From contig NZ_RKKU01000003.1 of NCBI RefSeq assembly GCF_003797945.1, positions 62,001 through 126,000 on the forward strand: a stretch of DNA of 64,000 nt, written 5' to 3'. Position numbers and translations under genes: made by a program. Of the stretch, positions 34,002 to 43,519 are shown piece by piece (the stretch's first letter is position 1; every line of letters begins with the position of its first letter). Under the pieces are notes generated by a model. The model saw only the letters and a program-made list of their open reading frames with translations, made no database searches and was not told where the DNA came from. Source of the DNA: Pseudomonas neustonica (lineage in GTDB: Bacteria > Pseudomonadota > Gammaproteobacteria > Pseudomonadales > Pseudomonadaceae).

Positions 34002-35873
34002 TCAGATAGTTGGCTTTTCGTCATACATGGCTCTATCGGCATGGTTGAACAGCAGCGTTGCGTTGGCTGCATCGTCTGGATAAAAGGCGGACCCAATACT
34101 GACGCCCACGCTCACTGTCTCTCCACCGCTCAGCACAATCGGGGTGCAGATCGCTTCTCGTATCTTGGTATGCAGTTTTGGCAAGTCAGCGTGATCGCCA
34201 ACCGACTCAAGCACCAGTATGAACTCGTCGCCACCCATGCGCGCTACCACGTCAGTGGCGCGCACTGATGCGTTTAGCCGCCTTGCTATTTCGACCAGCA
34301 CTTCATCGCCGGCCGCATGACCGAGTCTGTCATTGATATTTTTGAACCTGTCCAGATCTGCAACCAATAGCGCGAAGCGTGTCTGGCGTCGATCAGCACG
34401 AGCTTGTGCCTCCTGCAGTCGCTCAGCCAGCAGCGAGCGATTGCCAAGCCCGGTAAGAGGATCATATTTGGCTTGCTGTTCCAGTAGTTGCTGGCTTTGT
34501 TGTAATTGCTTGTTGGCCTGCTCGAGTTCGAGTGTGCGCTCGGTTACTCGTGCTTCCAGCAGGCGCTCGCTTTCGCGGACGTTCTCCAGCATCTGCTGAC
34601 GAATGTGCAGGCTTAATGCTTGCGCTTGGTCGCGTGAGTGCTGAATGTCACTGATCCGATCGGCGAGTGCCAGCGATAGCAGCAACATCTCGAGTCCAGA
34701 GCCAATAGCTAGCGCGTTCGCAGTTAGTGCATTAGACGGCAATATGCCGAGATTGTGCAGTGAAATAACGGCTACGCCGGACAAAAAGGATACCCAGGCA
34801 AGGACGAAAAAGCGCGCCCCCGGCTCTTTGAAGTAAAGACTTACTGCGCCCAGAAGAAAGGCGCTAGCCGCGAATAGCAGGGAAATCAGATTCACCGCAA
34901 CGGCGGCCAGATGGTAAGACCAGAATATCGCGCAGATAGCGGTCGCCGCGTAGGCGCAGCTGATCGATGGCATCAGCCACTGCAAATGAATACGCCGAGG
35001 CGTTTGTGCTAAAAAGCGCTGCACAAACATGGCGCCAAAAAAACCGGCCGCAGCAACGGCAGTGGTAGGGGTCAGATTGGTAAGCCACGCATTATCTGGC
35101 CAGATGAACTGCCCAACCAGTCCTGAAAGCCCGGCCTGGCCGATTGCCAGGCAGCTGATAAAGGCGACATAGATCAGGTATAGCGGGTCGCGCAGTGAGA
35201 GGTAAAGAAACAGGTTGTAGACCAGTAGAGCAAGCAGCAGGCCGTAGTAGACGCTCAGCATTGAGTAGGTTAATTGGTCCTGGTGCCAGAGCGCATAGGG
35301 TTGCCATAGGCTGACCGGCGCAGCCAGCGTGCCTTCTGAGTCGACACTCAGGTACAGGATGTAGTGGCTGTTCGGTTGTAGTTGTAACTCGAATACATGA
35401 TTGCGGTGCTGGATGGGTTTGGCGCTAAAGGCGATATGGTCGCCAGAGTGCTGGTGTTGAAAAGGTTCTCCTTCGCGGGCCAGGTAGAGGTCAACATCGT
35501 CCAGTGAGGCATGAGCTACTTCCAGCAGCCAGGTGGTTGGCGTATCGCTGGGTGTGTCCAGCTCTGTGCGTAACCAGATTTGTGCCTGGGTCAGGCCAAA
35601 GTTACTGGCTTTGGCGCTACTGCTGGCGGGAGCGAAAGCCTGTCGGGAGTAGGCGAGTTGGGCGCCATGCAGATCGGTGGGGGAGCCTTGATGCTGATAT
35701 ACCGACAGTTGCGGTGACAGATTGATATGTGGCTTTGATTCCAGCTCATAGGCTTTTGCGCCGGTACTGAGCAGCAGTGCCAACAGACAGCAAGTCAGCA
35801 TCAGGCAAAATGTGGGCAGGCTGCGATAACGGTTGGGCATAAGAGTCCGTTTGGTGCTTTTTTTGTCATCCAT
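34002..35873 (-). CDS. 7TMR-DISM sensor diguanylate cyclase
   Basis: 623 residues: signal anchor, periplasmic 7TMR-DISM extracellular domain 2 (about 45-185), seven membrane helices (about 190-400), a coiled coil (about 405-465, rich in Gln, Leu and Glu) and a GGDEF domain. The active site GGDEF is at 547-551, with inhibitory site RATD at 538-541. The domain ends early at ADRAMYDEKPTI, lacking the usual GRNR tail. The periplasmic domain of this family is expected to bind carbohydrate-like ligands. The exported lipase follows immediately. Confidence 0.92.
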   Translation of the reverse strand: MDDKKSTKRTLMPNRYRSLPTFCLMLTCCLLALLLSTGAKAYELESKPHINLSPQLSVYQHQGSPTDLHGAQLAYSRQAFAPASSSAKASNFGLTQAQIWLRTELDTPSDTPTTWLLEVAHASLDDVDLYLAREGEPFQHQHSGDHIAFSAKPIQHRNHVFELQLQPNSHYILYLSVDSEGTLAAPVSLWQPYALWHQDQLTYSMLSVYYGLLLALLVYNLFLYLSLRDPLYLIYVAFISCLAIGQAGLSGLVGQFIWPDNAWLTNLTPTTAVAAAGFFGAMFVQRFLAQTPRRIHLQWLMPSISCAYAATAICAIFWSYHLAAVAVNLISLLFAASAFLLGAVSLYFKEPGARFFVLAWVSFLSGVAVISLHNLGILPSNALTANALAIGSGLEMLLLSLALADRISDIQHSRDQAQALSLHIRQQMLENVRESERLLEARVTERTLELEQANKQLQQSQQLLEQQAKYDPLTGLGNRSLLAERLQEAQARADRRQTRFALLVADLDRFKNINDRLGHAAGDEVLVEIARRLNASVRATDVVARMGGDEFILVLESVGDHADLPKLHTKIREAICTPIVLSGGETVSVGVSIGSAFYPDDAANATLLFNHADRAMYDEKPTI

Positions 35874-36008
35874 GCATAGGCACCCAGTTTGCCTTGTGGC
35901 AGCAGAGTGCGTTGACCTTCAGTGTAACGGAGCTTGAGCAGACTGGCGAAATTAGCTGCGAGTCCTCCGTCAGTGACTGGCGTGACTTATAGCAAACGGG
36001 TTATTGCG

Positions 36009-36833
36009 CTAAAAGGTGTAGGTTTCGTGCGCCTTGGTGGGTTCCAGTATGGCGGGCGCGGTGGGTGTCGGCTTACTCGGGGGTGGTGATACCGACTGCG
36101 GCGCTGGCGCGCTGACGGCGTACTGGCGGAGCGTATTGCTCCATAGCGTCCCCACTTCGCCCACGAAGTGATCGAAACTGGCGGCTTCTGATTCGACTCG
36201 GGCCCGGTCCACGGCGTCGGCGCTATCCCACACGCTGGTGCGTTGCTCATTGCGTTCGGTCGCCTCGGCTACGCCATAGATATAACCAGTCCGCACGTCG
36301 ACCAGCAGGCCCGAGGTGGTTGAAGATACAAAGGCTTTCTTGCTGGGCAGGAAGCCCAGTGTGATGGCAGTGAGAGGCCCCAATGCCTTGCCTTCAACGT
36401 GGAAGGCGGTATCGATCGAGTAAATCAGCAGCATATCGGCCTTCAAGCGCGCCGCTGACAGTCGCAGATCCTTGATGCTATCCAGTTGCTCGGGTAGCAG
36501 TAGTCGGCCTATTGGGGCTACACCGGCAATTCTATCCATGCTCGCCAGCGTGCTGAAGTCGGCTTCGTCTTCAATGTCGCGGGTGGTTACGACGCTGTAG
36601 CGGCCGATACCATAGCTGTCGGTAGTTCGTGAGCTGTAGCCGGGAGATTGCACTCGCGCTACGGCAAGGCGAGCAGGGAACCTGGCGGCAGGCTCGATCG
36701 CCATGAGTTCGGCGATGTCACCATCGCCAAGCGATGGAATATTGACCCCGCCAGCAGGCGTTGTATAGGTGGCGCAGCCTTGGATAACGGCAAGGCAAAG
36801 CGTCAGGGCGAGGGCGGGCAACTGGCGAAACAT
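36009..36833 (-). CDS. Predicted lipoprotein, function unknown (274 aa)
   Basis: A lipobox ends at Cys20 (LAVIQGC), followed by Ala, so it is a probable outer-membrane lipoprotein. The mature part has an alpha/beta-looking core (LKADMLLIYSIDTAFHVEGK; SGLLVDVRTGYIYGVAEATE) that resembles lipoproteins of the GNA1162/CsgG-like fold only loosely. The last 30 residues are proline-rich, suggesting a flexible tail. It has a caggac ribosome site and stands alone; no family is assigned. Confidence 0.7.
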   Translation of the reverse strand: MFRQLPALALTLCLAVIQGCATYTTPAGGVNIPSLGDGDIAELMAIEPAARFPARLAVARVQSPGYSSRTTDSYGIGRYSVVTTRDIEDEADFSTLASMDRIAGVAPIGRLLLPEQLDSIKDLRLSAARLKADMLLIYSIDTAFHVEGKALGPLTAITLGFLPSKKAFVSSTTSGLLVDVRTGYIYGVAEATERNEQRTSVWDSADAVDRARVESEAASFDHFVGEVGTLWSNTLRQYAVSAPAPQSVSPPPSKPTPTAPAILEPTKAHETYTF

Positions 36834-36952
36834 GATGGTAGTCCTGATTGAATATGACTAATCCAGCTCGCGTCTATAGGAGTGGCGTGAGCTGGATGAT
36901 GAGCAATAAAGAGTGTGCAAGGGCGCACGGCACATTCGCGGCGCGATCCTGG

Positions 36953-36979
36953 TTCGCTACGCGAATATTCGTAGGCGAA
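36953..36979. repeat. Near-palindromic dyad element
   Basis: Arms TTCGCTACG and CGTAGGCGAA pair with one bulged base around the self-complementary core CGAATATTCG. It sits about 120 bases upstream of the lipoprotein gene. It could be an operator, a REP-like element or a transcript-stabilising hairpin. Confidence 0.4.
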
Positions 36980-37019
36980 TCTTATCCTGTTGCCCCCCGG
37001 CTACCAAGGGCCAGATAAC

Positions 37020-37178
37020 TTAATTGGGGGCAAACAATTTCTCGATCAGATCTTCTCGCAGCTGCTCGGGAGCGCTTTTCCCTGCGATGCCTTCAGCGAG
37101 GATCAGGGGTTTACCTTCCTGGCTGAGCTGCAGCCTGAAGAGCTGGATCACTCGACCCTTGTGGTCGGTGCTGCTCAT
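37020..37178 (-). CDS. Possible small basic/acidic protein (52 aa)
   Basis: Starting at ATG 37178, the frame encodes MSSTDHKGRVIQLFRLQLSQ followed by a soluble mixed-charge tail ending EKLFAPN. Composition and the alternation in RVIQLFRLQL look protein-like (a beta strand then helices), unlike the opposite-strand reading. There is no clear ribosome site, and the frame stays open upstream to 37292 without a better start. I regard it as possibly real, function unknown. Confidence 0.35.
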   Translation of the reverse strand: MSSTDHKGRVIQLFRLQLSQEGKPLILAEGIAGKSAPEQLREDLIEKLFAPN

Positions 37179-37320
37179 GCTGCTTTGGAGTGCCAGTTGA
37201 TCTGGCTGCTTTGCGGCCTGTTTTCCTTGCGCTCCTGACTGACATCCGTGATTCCTTGGTTTGGCGGCGTGGCAGTAAGCGATTAATGGCAAGTCGCTCT
37301 GAGATCAGCCCGGCAGATAT

Positions 37321-38001
37321 TTAACGCAGCGCTTTGGCGTTTAGTTGAAACGAGTCGATAAAGTCGCGGATGCGTTGCTCTGCCCCTGGCGTGGCGCCTG
37401 CCTGATCAGGTTGTGGGCGGTTGATCCAGATAAAAGCCGCGTTATCGCCGCGTTCCAGGTAGTAATAGCTGTGCCAGATATCCACTTCATCGGCCGTCAT
37501 ACCCAGCGCGCTGCGCTGCGGGATGTGTTGGCCGAAGGTCGCGCTGGTCGCTGTTACACCACTGATTTGCTGGTCCTGCAGGGTGATAGGCTCCAGCGTT
37601 GTATTGTAGCGTTCCTCAAACAACTCAAAATACTGGGCGGTAGCCTGGCGGTAAAGCTCGCCCTCCGCGGGTATATTGCCCTTGAACAGGTGCACGCGGT
37701 AAACCTCGACAGGGGCTGCCGAGGAGGTGAATTGTACTTGGCTTTCGCTGATATCGAAGGACTCGGCAATGTGCATGCTGCGATAGCTGCCAGTACCGGG
37801 TCGGAAGGGCGCGTCAGCCTGGAAGCTGTTGTCCGCTGCGCGGTAGTGCCCATTGTGCAGCTTGCCGGTTATCACGCTGTTGACCATCTGCTCGGTTTCG
37901 CTTTGATCTGCTTGCTGTATTGCGCAGGCGCTTAGCAAAAAGGCCAGGCAGGTGGTCGTCAGCAAGCGCAAGCTGAATGAGCGGAGGCGATAAATAGGCA
38001 T
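37321..38001 (-). CDS. Predicted lipoprotein, function unknown (226 aa)
   Basis: Started at ATG 38001, which gives a proper lipoprotein signal (MPIYRLRSFSLRLLTTTCLAF, Cys26 in LLSAC). The upstream extension to 38115 is not signal-like. The mature protein has a beta-rich pattern and ends in a helix typical of periplasmic binding or assembly factors (QRIRDFIDSFQLNAKALR). I do not recognise a family. It is divergent from the DUF3087 gene, with 125 bases between. Confidence 0.7.
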   Translation of the reverse strand: MPIYRLRSFSLRLLTTTCLAFLLSACAIQQADQSETEQMVNSVITGKLHNGHYRAADNSFQADAPFRPGTGSYRSMHIAESFDISESQVQFTSSAAPVEVYRVHLFKGNIPAEGELYRQATAQYFELFEERYNTTLEPITLQDQQISGVTATSATFGQHIPQRSALGMTADEVDIWHSYYYLERGDNAAFIWINRPQPDQAGATPGAEQRIRDFIDSFQLNAKALR

Positions 38002-38126
38002 GAGCAGACCATGTTGTAGTTTGGGTTGGAGGGCTAAGTTCAGAGTACAGTATAGCGGGCGCGCAGCTGCCTTTTGCATTCGGACTGCGTACACTGCAGC
38101 GCAGTGATAAAGCATAGAGGTATAGC

Positions 38127-38666
38127 ATGGCGATTCTATTTGAAATTGAACAGCGCGATCCGGTGGTTTATCGCCAGCAGACGCGTAAAAGCACGCTGGT
38201 GGTCATTTGCCTGTTTGTCTTGCTGGCGATGTCATTATCCGCTCTGTTGGTGGCTTTGTTTGGGCAGCCAGAGGTGAGTAATTTCAAGTGGAATCTGACC
38301 GGGGTGATTTTGGGCCTGACGTTGACTGCGCTGATTGTGCGCTATGGGCTGTGGCATCTTGAGCTGATGCGGCCAGCTGCCTATGGCTGGGGTTTGAAGC
38401 GCAGTCTGATGCGGATTACCAATATCATGCATCAGGTCAAAGATGGTGTGGCAAGTAATCATCCAGCTGCTATGCAGTTACTGCGTTTCTATCATCTTGG
38501 GCTGCTGGAGATGCATCGCCTGGACGGCAACACCAGCGCGCTGGAAGATCTGGTGGCGGAGCGTGAGCAACTGGCCCAGGCCATGCAGACGCAGGGGTTG
38601 GCCAGCGACTGTTATCAATTGCACAGCGAGTGGCTGGAGTCAGTCAAGGCGTCAGCGCGCGCTTGA
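38127..38666 (+). CDS. DUF3087-like membrane protein (179 aa)
   Basis: Two hydrophobic helices (about 24-46 and 55-75) follow a short cytoplasmic start with YRQQTRKST. The remainder is a helical soluble domain (RSLMRITNIMHQVKDGVASNHPAAMQLLRFYHLGLLEMHRLDGNTSALEDL). Layout and length fit the DUF3087 family found in marine gammaproteobacteria; function is unknown. The ATG has only a weak aggtata ribosome site. Confidence 0.72.
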   Translation: MAILFEIEQRDPVVYRQQTRKSTLVVICLFVLLAMSLSALLVALFGQPEVSNFKWNLTGVILGLTLTALIVRYGLWHLELMRPAAYGWGLKRSLMRITNIMHQVKDGVASNHPAAMQLLRFYHLGLLEMHRLDGNTSALEDLVAEREQLAQAMQTQGLASDCYQLHSEWLESVKASARA

Positions 38667-38687
38667 GCTAGCCAAGTTAGTGCAAGC

Positions 38688-39002
38688 TCAAGAGGCGGGT
38701 GGTATGACCCGCCATTCTGGATCTTCAAATTCGCCAATCAGCCGGATATCGCAGTAACGCGAAGCGCCTTTGATGATGCTGGCGATCTCCGGGTTCGGCT
38801 TGCCCTCCATAGCGTCGCGATTGGCCTTGCTGTCCCAGTGGGCAATGGCGATCAATGTGCGCGGATCCCCTATCTTGCGATGAAGCTCTGTGCCCCGCGC
38901 ACCCGGCGCCTGCTGAATCAGCTGGCTGGCGCGAACCCAGGCCTCGGCGTAATCCTCAGCCCGGTAGCCCTCCTTGATCGTTACCTCGAAAATAAATTTC
39001 AT
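38688..39002 (-). CDS. ABM-type dimeric alpha/beta-barrel protein
   Basis: 104-residue protein with the antibiotic biosynthesis monooxygenase fold: strand KFIFEVTIKEG, helix AEAWVRASQLIQQAPGARGTELHRKIGDP, strand RTLIAIAHWDSKANRDAM. Members include small oxygenases and haem-degrading enzymes. No haem-ligand Asn-His pattern is evident, so function is open. The ribosome site caggagg is excellent. It is monocistronic, upstream of the glcB terminator. Confidence 0.8.
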   Translation of the reverse strand: MKFIFEVTIKEGYRAEDYAEAWVRASQLIQQAPGARGTELHRKIGDPRTLIAIAHWDSKANRDAMEGKPNPEIASIIKGASRYCDIRLIGEFEDPEWRVIPPAS

Positions 39003-39151
39003 GCGAGTGCCTCCTGTTGCAGTAGGGCGCTAGTGAACCTGGCATTTTGCGTTGTGTTAACAACACCCCTATTGCGCACCACCGTAGCAGCGACGTTTTT
39101 CTTTGTCGCGGCCAATAGCCTTTTGCTGTTCTTTATTGCCTGTCCCAAACC

Positions 39152-39182
39152 AAAAGAACCCGGCTCAAGGCCGGGTTCTTTT
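39152..39182. terminator. Bidirectional intrinsic terminator beyond glcB
   Basis: A perfect 13-base stem (AAAAGAACCCGGC with GCCGGGTTCTTTT) has a 5-base loop. A and T runs on the two flanks let it work on both strands; it lies 16 bases past the glcB stop codon. Confidence 0.9.
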
Positions 39183-39198
39183 TATCGCTGCGCTGTGC

Positions 39199-41376
39199 TT
39201 ACAGGCCGAACTTCGCCTTGAACTCACGGCGACGGCGATGCAGAACCGGCTCGGTGTAGCCGTTTGGCTGCTTGGTCCCTTCAACACAGAGTTCAACCGC
39301 TGCTTGGAAAGCTACGCTGTCATCAAAGTTGGGTGCCATCGGCTTGTAGGCCGGATCGCTTTCATTCTGACGATCAACAACCGCCGCCATGCGCTGCATG
39401 GTTTCCATCACCTGCTCTTCACTGCAGATGCCGTGGCGCAACCAGTTGGCGATATGCTGGCTGGAGATACGCAGAGTAGCGCGGTCTTCCATCAGGCCCA
39501 CATCGTTGATGTCCGGCACCTTGGAGCAGCCTACGCCCTGGTCGATCCAGCGCACAACGTAACCGAGGATGCCCTGGGCGTTGTTGTCCAGCTCCTGCTG
39601 AATATCTTCCTTGGACCAGTCGGTGCTGGCGGCCAGCGGAATGGTCAGGATGTCATCGACAGAAGCCGGCGTGCGCTTGGCCAGTTCGTCCTGACGCTCG
39701 GCAACGTTAACCTGATGGTAGTGCAGTGCGTGCAGGGTAGCTGCAGTCGGTGAAGGTACCCAGGCAGTGTTGGCACCGGCCATCGGGTGGCCGATTTTCT
39801 GCTCCAACATGGCCGCCATCAGATCGGGCATGGCCCACATGCCTTTACCGATTTGGGCACGGCCCTTGAGGCCAGTGGCCAGGCCGATATCAACGTTGTT
39901 GTTTTCATAGGCGCCGATCCACACCGCACCTTTGATTTCACCCTTGCGAATGAAGGCGCCAGCTTCCATAGAAGTATGGATTTCGTCGCCGGTACGATCC
40001 AGGAAGCCGGTGTTGATAAATACAACGCGCTCGCTGGCTGCCTTGATGCAGGCTTTCAGGTTGACCGTAGTGCGGCGCTCTTCGTCCATGATGCCGACTT
40101 TCAGCGTGTTGCGGGTCAGGCCCAGCAGGTCTTCCACGCGACCGAAGATTTCGGTGGTGAAGGCCACTTCCTCTGGTCCGTGCATCTTCGGCTTAACGAT
40201 ATAGACCGAGCCGGTGCGGGTGTTCTTGCGGCTGGTGTTGCCGTTCAGGTTATGCATGGCAATCAGGCTGGTGACAACGCCGTCCATGATCCCTTCTGGT
40301 ATTTCATTGCCTTCCTTGTCGAGGATGGCGTTGTTGGTCATGAGATGACCAACGTTACGAATGAACAGCAGAGAGCGCCCGTGCAGGGTAAGGCTGGAGC
40401 CGTCGGCCTGGGTGTACTCACGATCGGGGTTCATGGTGCGGGTAAAATTGCTGCCACCCTTGCTGACTGTTTCAGCCAGGTCGCCTTTCATCAGGCCGAG
40501 CCAGTTGCTGTAGACCACGGTTTTGTCGTCAGCGTCGACAGCGGCAATAGAGTCTTCGCAGTCCATGATGGTGGTCAGCGCGGACTCCATCAGTACGTCT
40601 TTTACGCCCGCAGCGTCGGTTTGGCCAACGTTGCTGGTCGCGTCGATCTGGATTTCAAAGTGCAGGCCGTTGTGCTTGAGCAACACCGCGGTAGGTGCGT
40701 CTTCGGCGCCGTGGAAGCCGACAAACTGAGCTGGCGTCTTCAGGCCAGTGCTGCTGCCATCTTTCAGGGCAACAGTGAGCTGGCCATCCTTGATGGCGTA
40801 AGCCGTTGAATCGACATGGGAACCTTTTGCCAGCGGCGCTGCCTGATCGAGGAAGCTACGAGCGAAAGCGATGACTTTGTTGCCACGGATTTCGTTGTAT
40901 CCCGGCCCTTTGGTTGCGCCGCCTTCTTCGGAGATGGCATCGGTACCGTAGAGCGCGTCATACAGCGAGCCCCAGCGAGCGTTGGCAGCGTTCAGCGCGA
41001 AACGTGCATTCATGACCGGTACCACGAGTTGCGGACCTGCCATGATGGCGATTTCGTCGTCTACGTTCTCTGTGGTGGCATGGAAGTCTGCAGGCTCGGG
41101 TAACAGGTAACCGATCTGTTGCAGGAAGGTTTTGTAGGCAGAAGCGTCGTGGTGTTGCCCCTTGTGCGCGTGATGCCAAGCGTCAATTTGCGCCTGAAAG
41201 TCATCGCGCTTGGCCAGCAGGGCCTTGTTTTTGGGTGCCAGGTCGTTGATCAGGGCTTCAAAGCCAGCCCAGAAGGCAGTGGCGTCAACGCCGGTGCCGG
41301 GGATAGCTTGCTGGTTAATGAAGTCGTGGAGAACCTTGGCAACTTGCAAACCGCCAACTTGGACGCGCTCTGTCAT
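39199..41376 (-). CDS. glcB: Malate synthase G
   Basis: Glyoxylate-cycle enzyme condensing glyoxylate and acetyl-CoA to malate. I start at ATG 41376 ([19 protein letters not shown]), which has a tgaggg ribosome site and gives the family length of 725; the longer frame is spurious. Marks are [28 protein letters not shown]-type segment [46 protein letters not shown], and [15 protein letters not shown]. It is monocistronic here, without glcDEF. Its presence next to alkane oxidation genes fits growth on C2 units from beta-oxidation, but that is inference. Confidence 0.97.
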   Translation of the reverse strand: MTERVQVGGLQVAKVLHDFINQQAIPGTGVDATAFWAGFEALINDLAPKNKALLAKRDDFQAQIDAWHHAHKGQHHDASAYKTFLQQIGYLLPEPADFHATTENVDDEIAIMAGPQLVVPVMNARFALNAANARWGSLYDALYGTDAISEEGGATKGPGYNEIRGNKVIAFARSFLDQAAPLAKGSHVDSTAYAIKDGQLTVALKDGSSTGLKTPAQFVGFHGAEDAPTAVLLKHNGLHFEIQIDATSNVGQTDAAGVKDVLMESALTTIMDCEDSIAAVDADDKTVVYSNWLGLMKGDLAETVSKGGSNFTRTMNPDREYTQADGSSLTLHGRSLLFIRNVGHLMTNNAILDKEGNEIPEGIMDGVVTSLIAMHNLNGNTSRKNTRTGSVYIVKPKMHGPEEVAFTTEIFGRVEDLLGLTRNTLKVGIMDEERRTTVNLKACIKAASERVVFINTGFLDRTGDEIHTSMEAGAFIRKGEIKGAVWIGAYENNNVDIGLATGLKGRAQIGKGMWAMPDLMAAMLEQKIGHPMAGANTAWVPSPTAATLHALHYHQVNVAERQDELAKRTPASVDDILTIPLAASTDWSKEDIQQELDNNAQGILGYVVRWIDQGVGCSKVPDINDVGLMEDRATLRISSQHIANWLRHGICSEEQVMETMQRMAAVVDRQNESDPAYKPMAPNFDDSVAFQAAVELCVEGTKQPNGYTEPVLHRRRREFKAKFGL

Positions 41377-41559
41377 TTTGAAAACCCTCACTCTGCTAAC
41401 AACCTGCGCGCTTTGCGCATCAGGACGTGGAATTTGGAGAGGCAGCATGTTACACGATGATCGGTTGCAAATCATGCTCATAACGTGGAATTCTGTGTGG
41501 CCGCGCGGCGTCAAGATCGCTGGTGCGGGCGCGTATCCCTTTTTCTGACTGGACACTTA

Positions 41560-42492
41560 ATGGACCAGGCTTTTATTACTTCCTTTGTCGACCAACTGCC
41601 AGGCCTTGAGCCGGGGCGGGCGGTGGACGCGGCTGCGCGACGTTATGCCGGTTACTACGGTATCGATTTCAGCGAGCGTTCGGCACAGCATCTCGGCCTT
41701 ATTGAGGTGGACGGTTTCAGCGTTGCAGTGCAGGTCTGGAAACCGCCGGTGGCGCGCGGCACCCTGCTTATTCTGCATGGGTACTATGACCACATGGGGC
41801 TGTATCGGCATTTGATCGAGTGGGCGCTGGAACAACGGTTTGCCGTGTTGGCCTTTGATCTGCCCGGTCACGGCTTGTCCAGCGGCGAACGCGCCAGTAT
41901 CGATTGCTTTCTGCGCTATCAGAAAGTGCTTGATGGCGTGCTCGAACAGGCGATGTTGTGGGAGCTGCCAGCGCCCTGGCACATGCTCGGTCAGAGTACG
42001 GGTGGGGCTATTCTGATTGATCGCCTGTTGCACGGGCCTTTACCGCAGGAGTTGGGCCAAACCATTCTAATGGCGCCGCTGGTTCGCCCCAGGCAGTGGG
42101 GTTTTTCGCAGATGGGGCTGCGCCTGCTGGGCGGCTTTGTGCAACAGTTGGGGCGTAAATTCACCGATAATTCCAGTGATCAGGCGTTCCTGGATTTTAT
42201 TCGCACACATGATCCGTTGCAGCCGCAGGTGTTGCCGGTGGCCTGGGTGCAGGCACTTGAGCGCTGGATTCCGCGTATCGAGTCGGCCGAGGCAGTGGGG
42301 CATCGGCCCTTGATCATTCAGGGGCAGGACGACGGTACGGTAGACTGGCAGCACAATATCCGCATACTGGAAAGCAAATTTGCTGAACCCGATACGCTTT
42401 ATCTGCCTACCGCAAGGCATCATTTGGCCAATGAAGATTTAAAACTCCGTGAGACATATCTGGCCTGGCTAGCGCCGCGCTTAGGCGGCTAG
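41560..42492 (+). CDS. Alpha/beta hydrolase, serine hydrolase superfamily
   Basis: 310 residues from the ATG at 41560 (MDQAFITSFVDQL). An upstream in-frame start at 41485 overlaps the glcB promoter and is less likely. Marks are LLILHGYYDHMG (oxyanion), FDLPGHGLSSGER, the nucleophile elbow LGQSTGGA, and HHLANED near the end for the histidine. It resembles monoglyceride lipase or lysophospholipase L2 proteins. It is followed by a strong terminator shared with the convergent DUF2059 gene. Confidence 0.87.
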   Translation: MDQAFITSFVDQLPGLEPGRAVDAAARRYAGYYGIDFSERSAQHLGLIEVDGFSVAVQVWKPPVARGTLLILHGYYDHMGLYRHLIEWALEQRFAVLAFDLPGHGLSSGERASIDCFLRYQKVLDGVLEQAMLWELPAPWHMLGQSTGGAILIDRLLHGPLPQELGQTILMAPLVRPRQWGFSQMGLRLLGGFVQQLGRKFTDNSSDQAFLDFIRTHDPLQPQVLPVAWVQALERWIPRIESAEAVGHRPLIIQGQDDGTVDWQHNIRILESKFAEPDTLYLPTARHHLANEDLKLRETYLAWLAPRLGG

Positions 42493-42510
42493 GGGCTGGC
42501 TCGAAAAAGA

Positions 42511-42535
42511 AAAAGGGGCGCTTTGCGCCCCTTTT
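42511..42535. terminator. Bidirectional intrinsic terminator
   Basis: An 11-base perfect stem (AAAAGGGGCGC with GCGCCCCTTTT) has a TTT loop and A/T runs on both sides. It sits between the convergent hydrolase and DUF2059 genes and should end both transcripts. Confidence 0.93.
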
Positions 42536-42557
42536 CTTGTGGTCTAAATGCTGACAA

Positions 42558-43304
42558 TCAGGGATTCAGAGCATCATGCGCCGCTGCGTTGGCGGCCTTG
42601 AAAAAGGCGCGGCCGTTGTCGGATTCGCTCCAGTCTGCGTAGCTTTTTAACTGGTTGTCATCCAGGTCACGATAAACGTAAAGCAGCGTTTGCGGCAGGT
42701 TTGGCTCCATCTGCGCGCGCAGTGCGCCGCGTTGCTGTGTCGCCAGTCCATCAGGAATCTGGAACAGGCCGCCCAGTATCTGGTTGGCGCTTTGCGTCGC
42801 CATGTTGGCTAAGGCCATGGACACCTCTTCGCCCATGTCCAGTGCGGGTAGCTGGCTGGCCAGTCGATCTATCATGGCTTGGCGCTCGGCACTGACCTTC
42901 TGCAGGGGTACCCCATTTTGCATGGCGCTGACTTCTGCGGGGGAGGTTGCGCGCGTTTCGGCAGCGACGACTTGCTGGCCTATCTCGCTCCGGTAAAACG
43001 TCAGCGCCTGTTCCAACTCGTTGTCGCTGAGGTTGACCTGCATGGTGGCAGCAGCGCGCGCGTGCATCCGGTCTGGCTCGAAGCGCGCGGTGCTTTGGCG
43101 CATGAGGTTGTCGGCCACAGCGGCGGGTAGCTGCGAAGCGTAACGCTGCTGGGCTTTTTTCAATGCCTGTTGAAAGTGCTCCTGATGCGTTTGCATGCCG
43201 GAGAGCTGATACAGCTCGTTGGTGTTGGCGAAGGCCGGAATGCTGAGTGCCAACAGGCCGCTCATTAGGGTTGTTCGAGCGGCGGAGAACAGGGTGTGAC
43301 GCAT
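42558..43304 (-). CDS. DUF2059-family exported protein
   Basis: 248 residues from ATG 43304 (aagagg ribosome site) with a signal peptide ending near residue 25 (IPAFANT). The repeated helical pattern, with MQVNLSDNELEQALTFYRSEIGQQVVAAE and YRDLDDNQLKSYADWSESDNGRAFFKA, is the DUF2059 arrangement of two related C-terminal helices. It is periplasmic, function unknown. Reading further upstream to 43466 is not supported. Confidence 0.82.
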   Translation of the reverse strand: MRHTLFSAARTTLMSGLLALSIPAFANTNELYQLSGMQTHQEHFQQALKKAQQRYASQLPAAVADNLMRQSTARFEPDRMHARAAATMQVNLSDNELEQALTFYRSEIGQQVVAAETRATSPAEVSAMQNGVPLQKVSAERQAMIDRLASQLPALDMGEEVSMALANMATQSANQILGGLFQIPDGLATQQRGALRAQMEPNLPQTLLYVYRDLDDNQLKSYADWSESDNGRAFFKAANAAAHDALNP

Positions 43305-43519
43305 AGAAGCCTCTTGTGATGACGAGCGGGCGTCTGCCCGCGCGGAAAAAATCTTGCCAGAGTGTAACCATGACATACAATGCCCGCGCCCATTTTTGTT
43401 GGGGCGCGTCGCCGTCCGGCAGCGCGCAATGGAATGCTGGCGGTGGTGTTGGTTGGGCGTTTGCACTCTTCGGTGCGGGCTCGCGGCAAGCCGTCGTATC
43501 CAGTTCGAGTGTCACAGCC

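Larger units (their letters stand above)
36834..37320. other. Gene-poor stretch with dyads and one possible small gene
   Basis: This 487-base gap has low coding signal apart from a possible 52-residue frame on the minus strand. It holds a near-palindromic dyad at 36953-36979 (arms TTCGCTACG and CGTAGGCGAA around CGAATATTCG) and an 8-base stem TTGCCCCC/GGGGGCAA spanning about 36990-37030. The first resembles short REP-type elements in style, but I see only one copy in the window. Confidence 0.4.

Noticed and set aside
34002-34024. Frameshift at the end of the 7TMR-DISM cyclase
   Set aside because: The shortened GGDEF end suggested a frameshift, but the other frames do not restore the GRNR tail, so a natural early stop is simpler.
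36953-36979. REP/BIME repeat family member
   Set aside because: The dyad is REP-like in shape, but I found no second copy in the window, so I list it only as a dyad.
39787-40809. 340-residue open frame on the plus strand opposite glcB
   Set aside because: It lies wholly antisense to malate synthase G, has no domain I recognise and no ribosome site. It reflects codon bias of the real gene.
43316-43519. N-terminal extension of the 2OG oxygenase frame
   Set aside because: The 68 added residues do not look like the family, and the internal ATG at 43520 gives the expected domain start.
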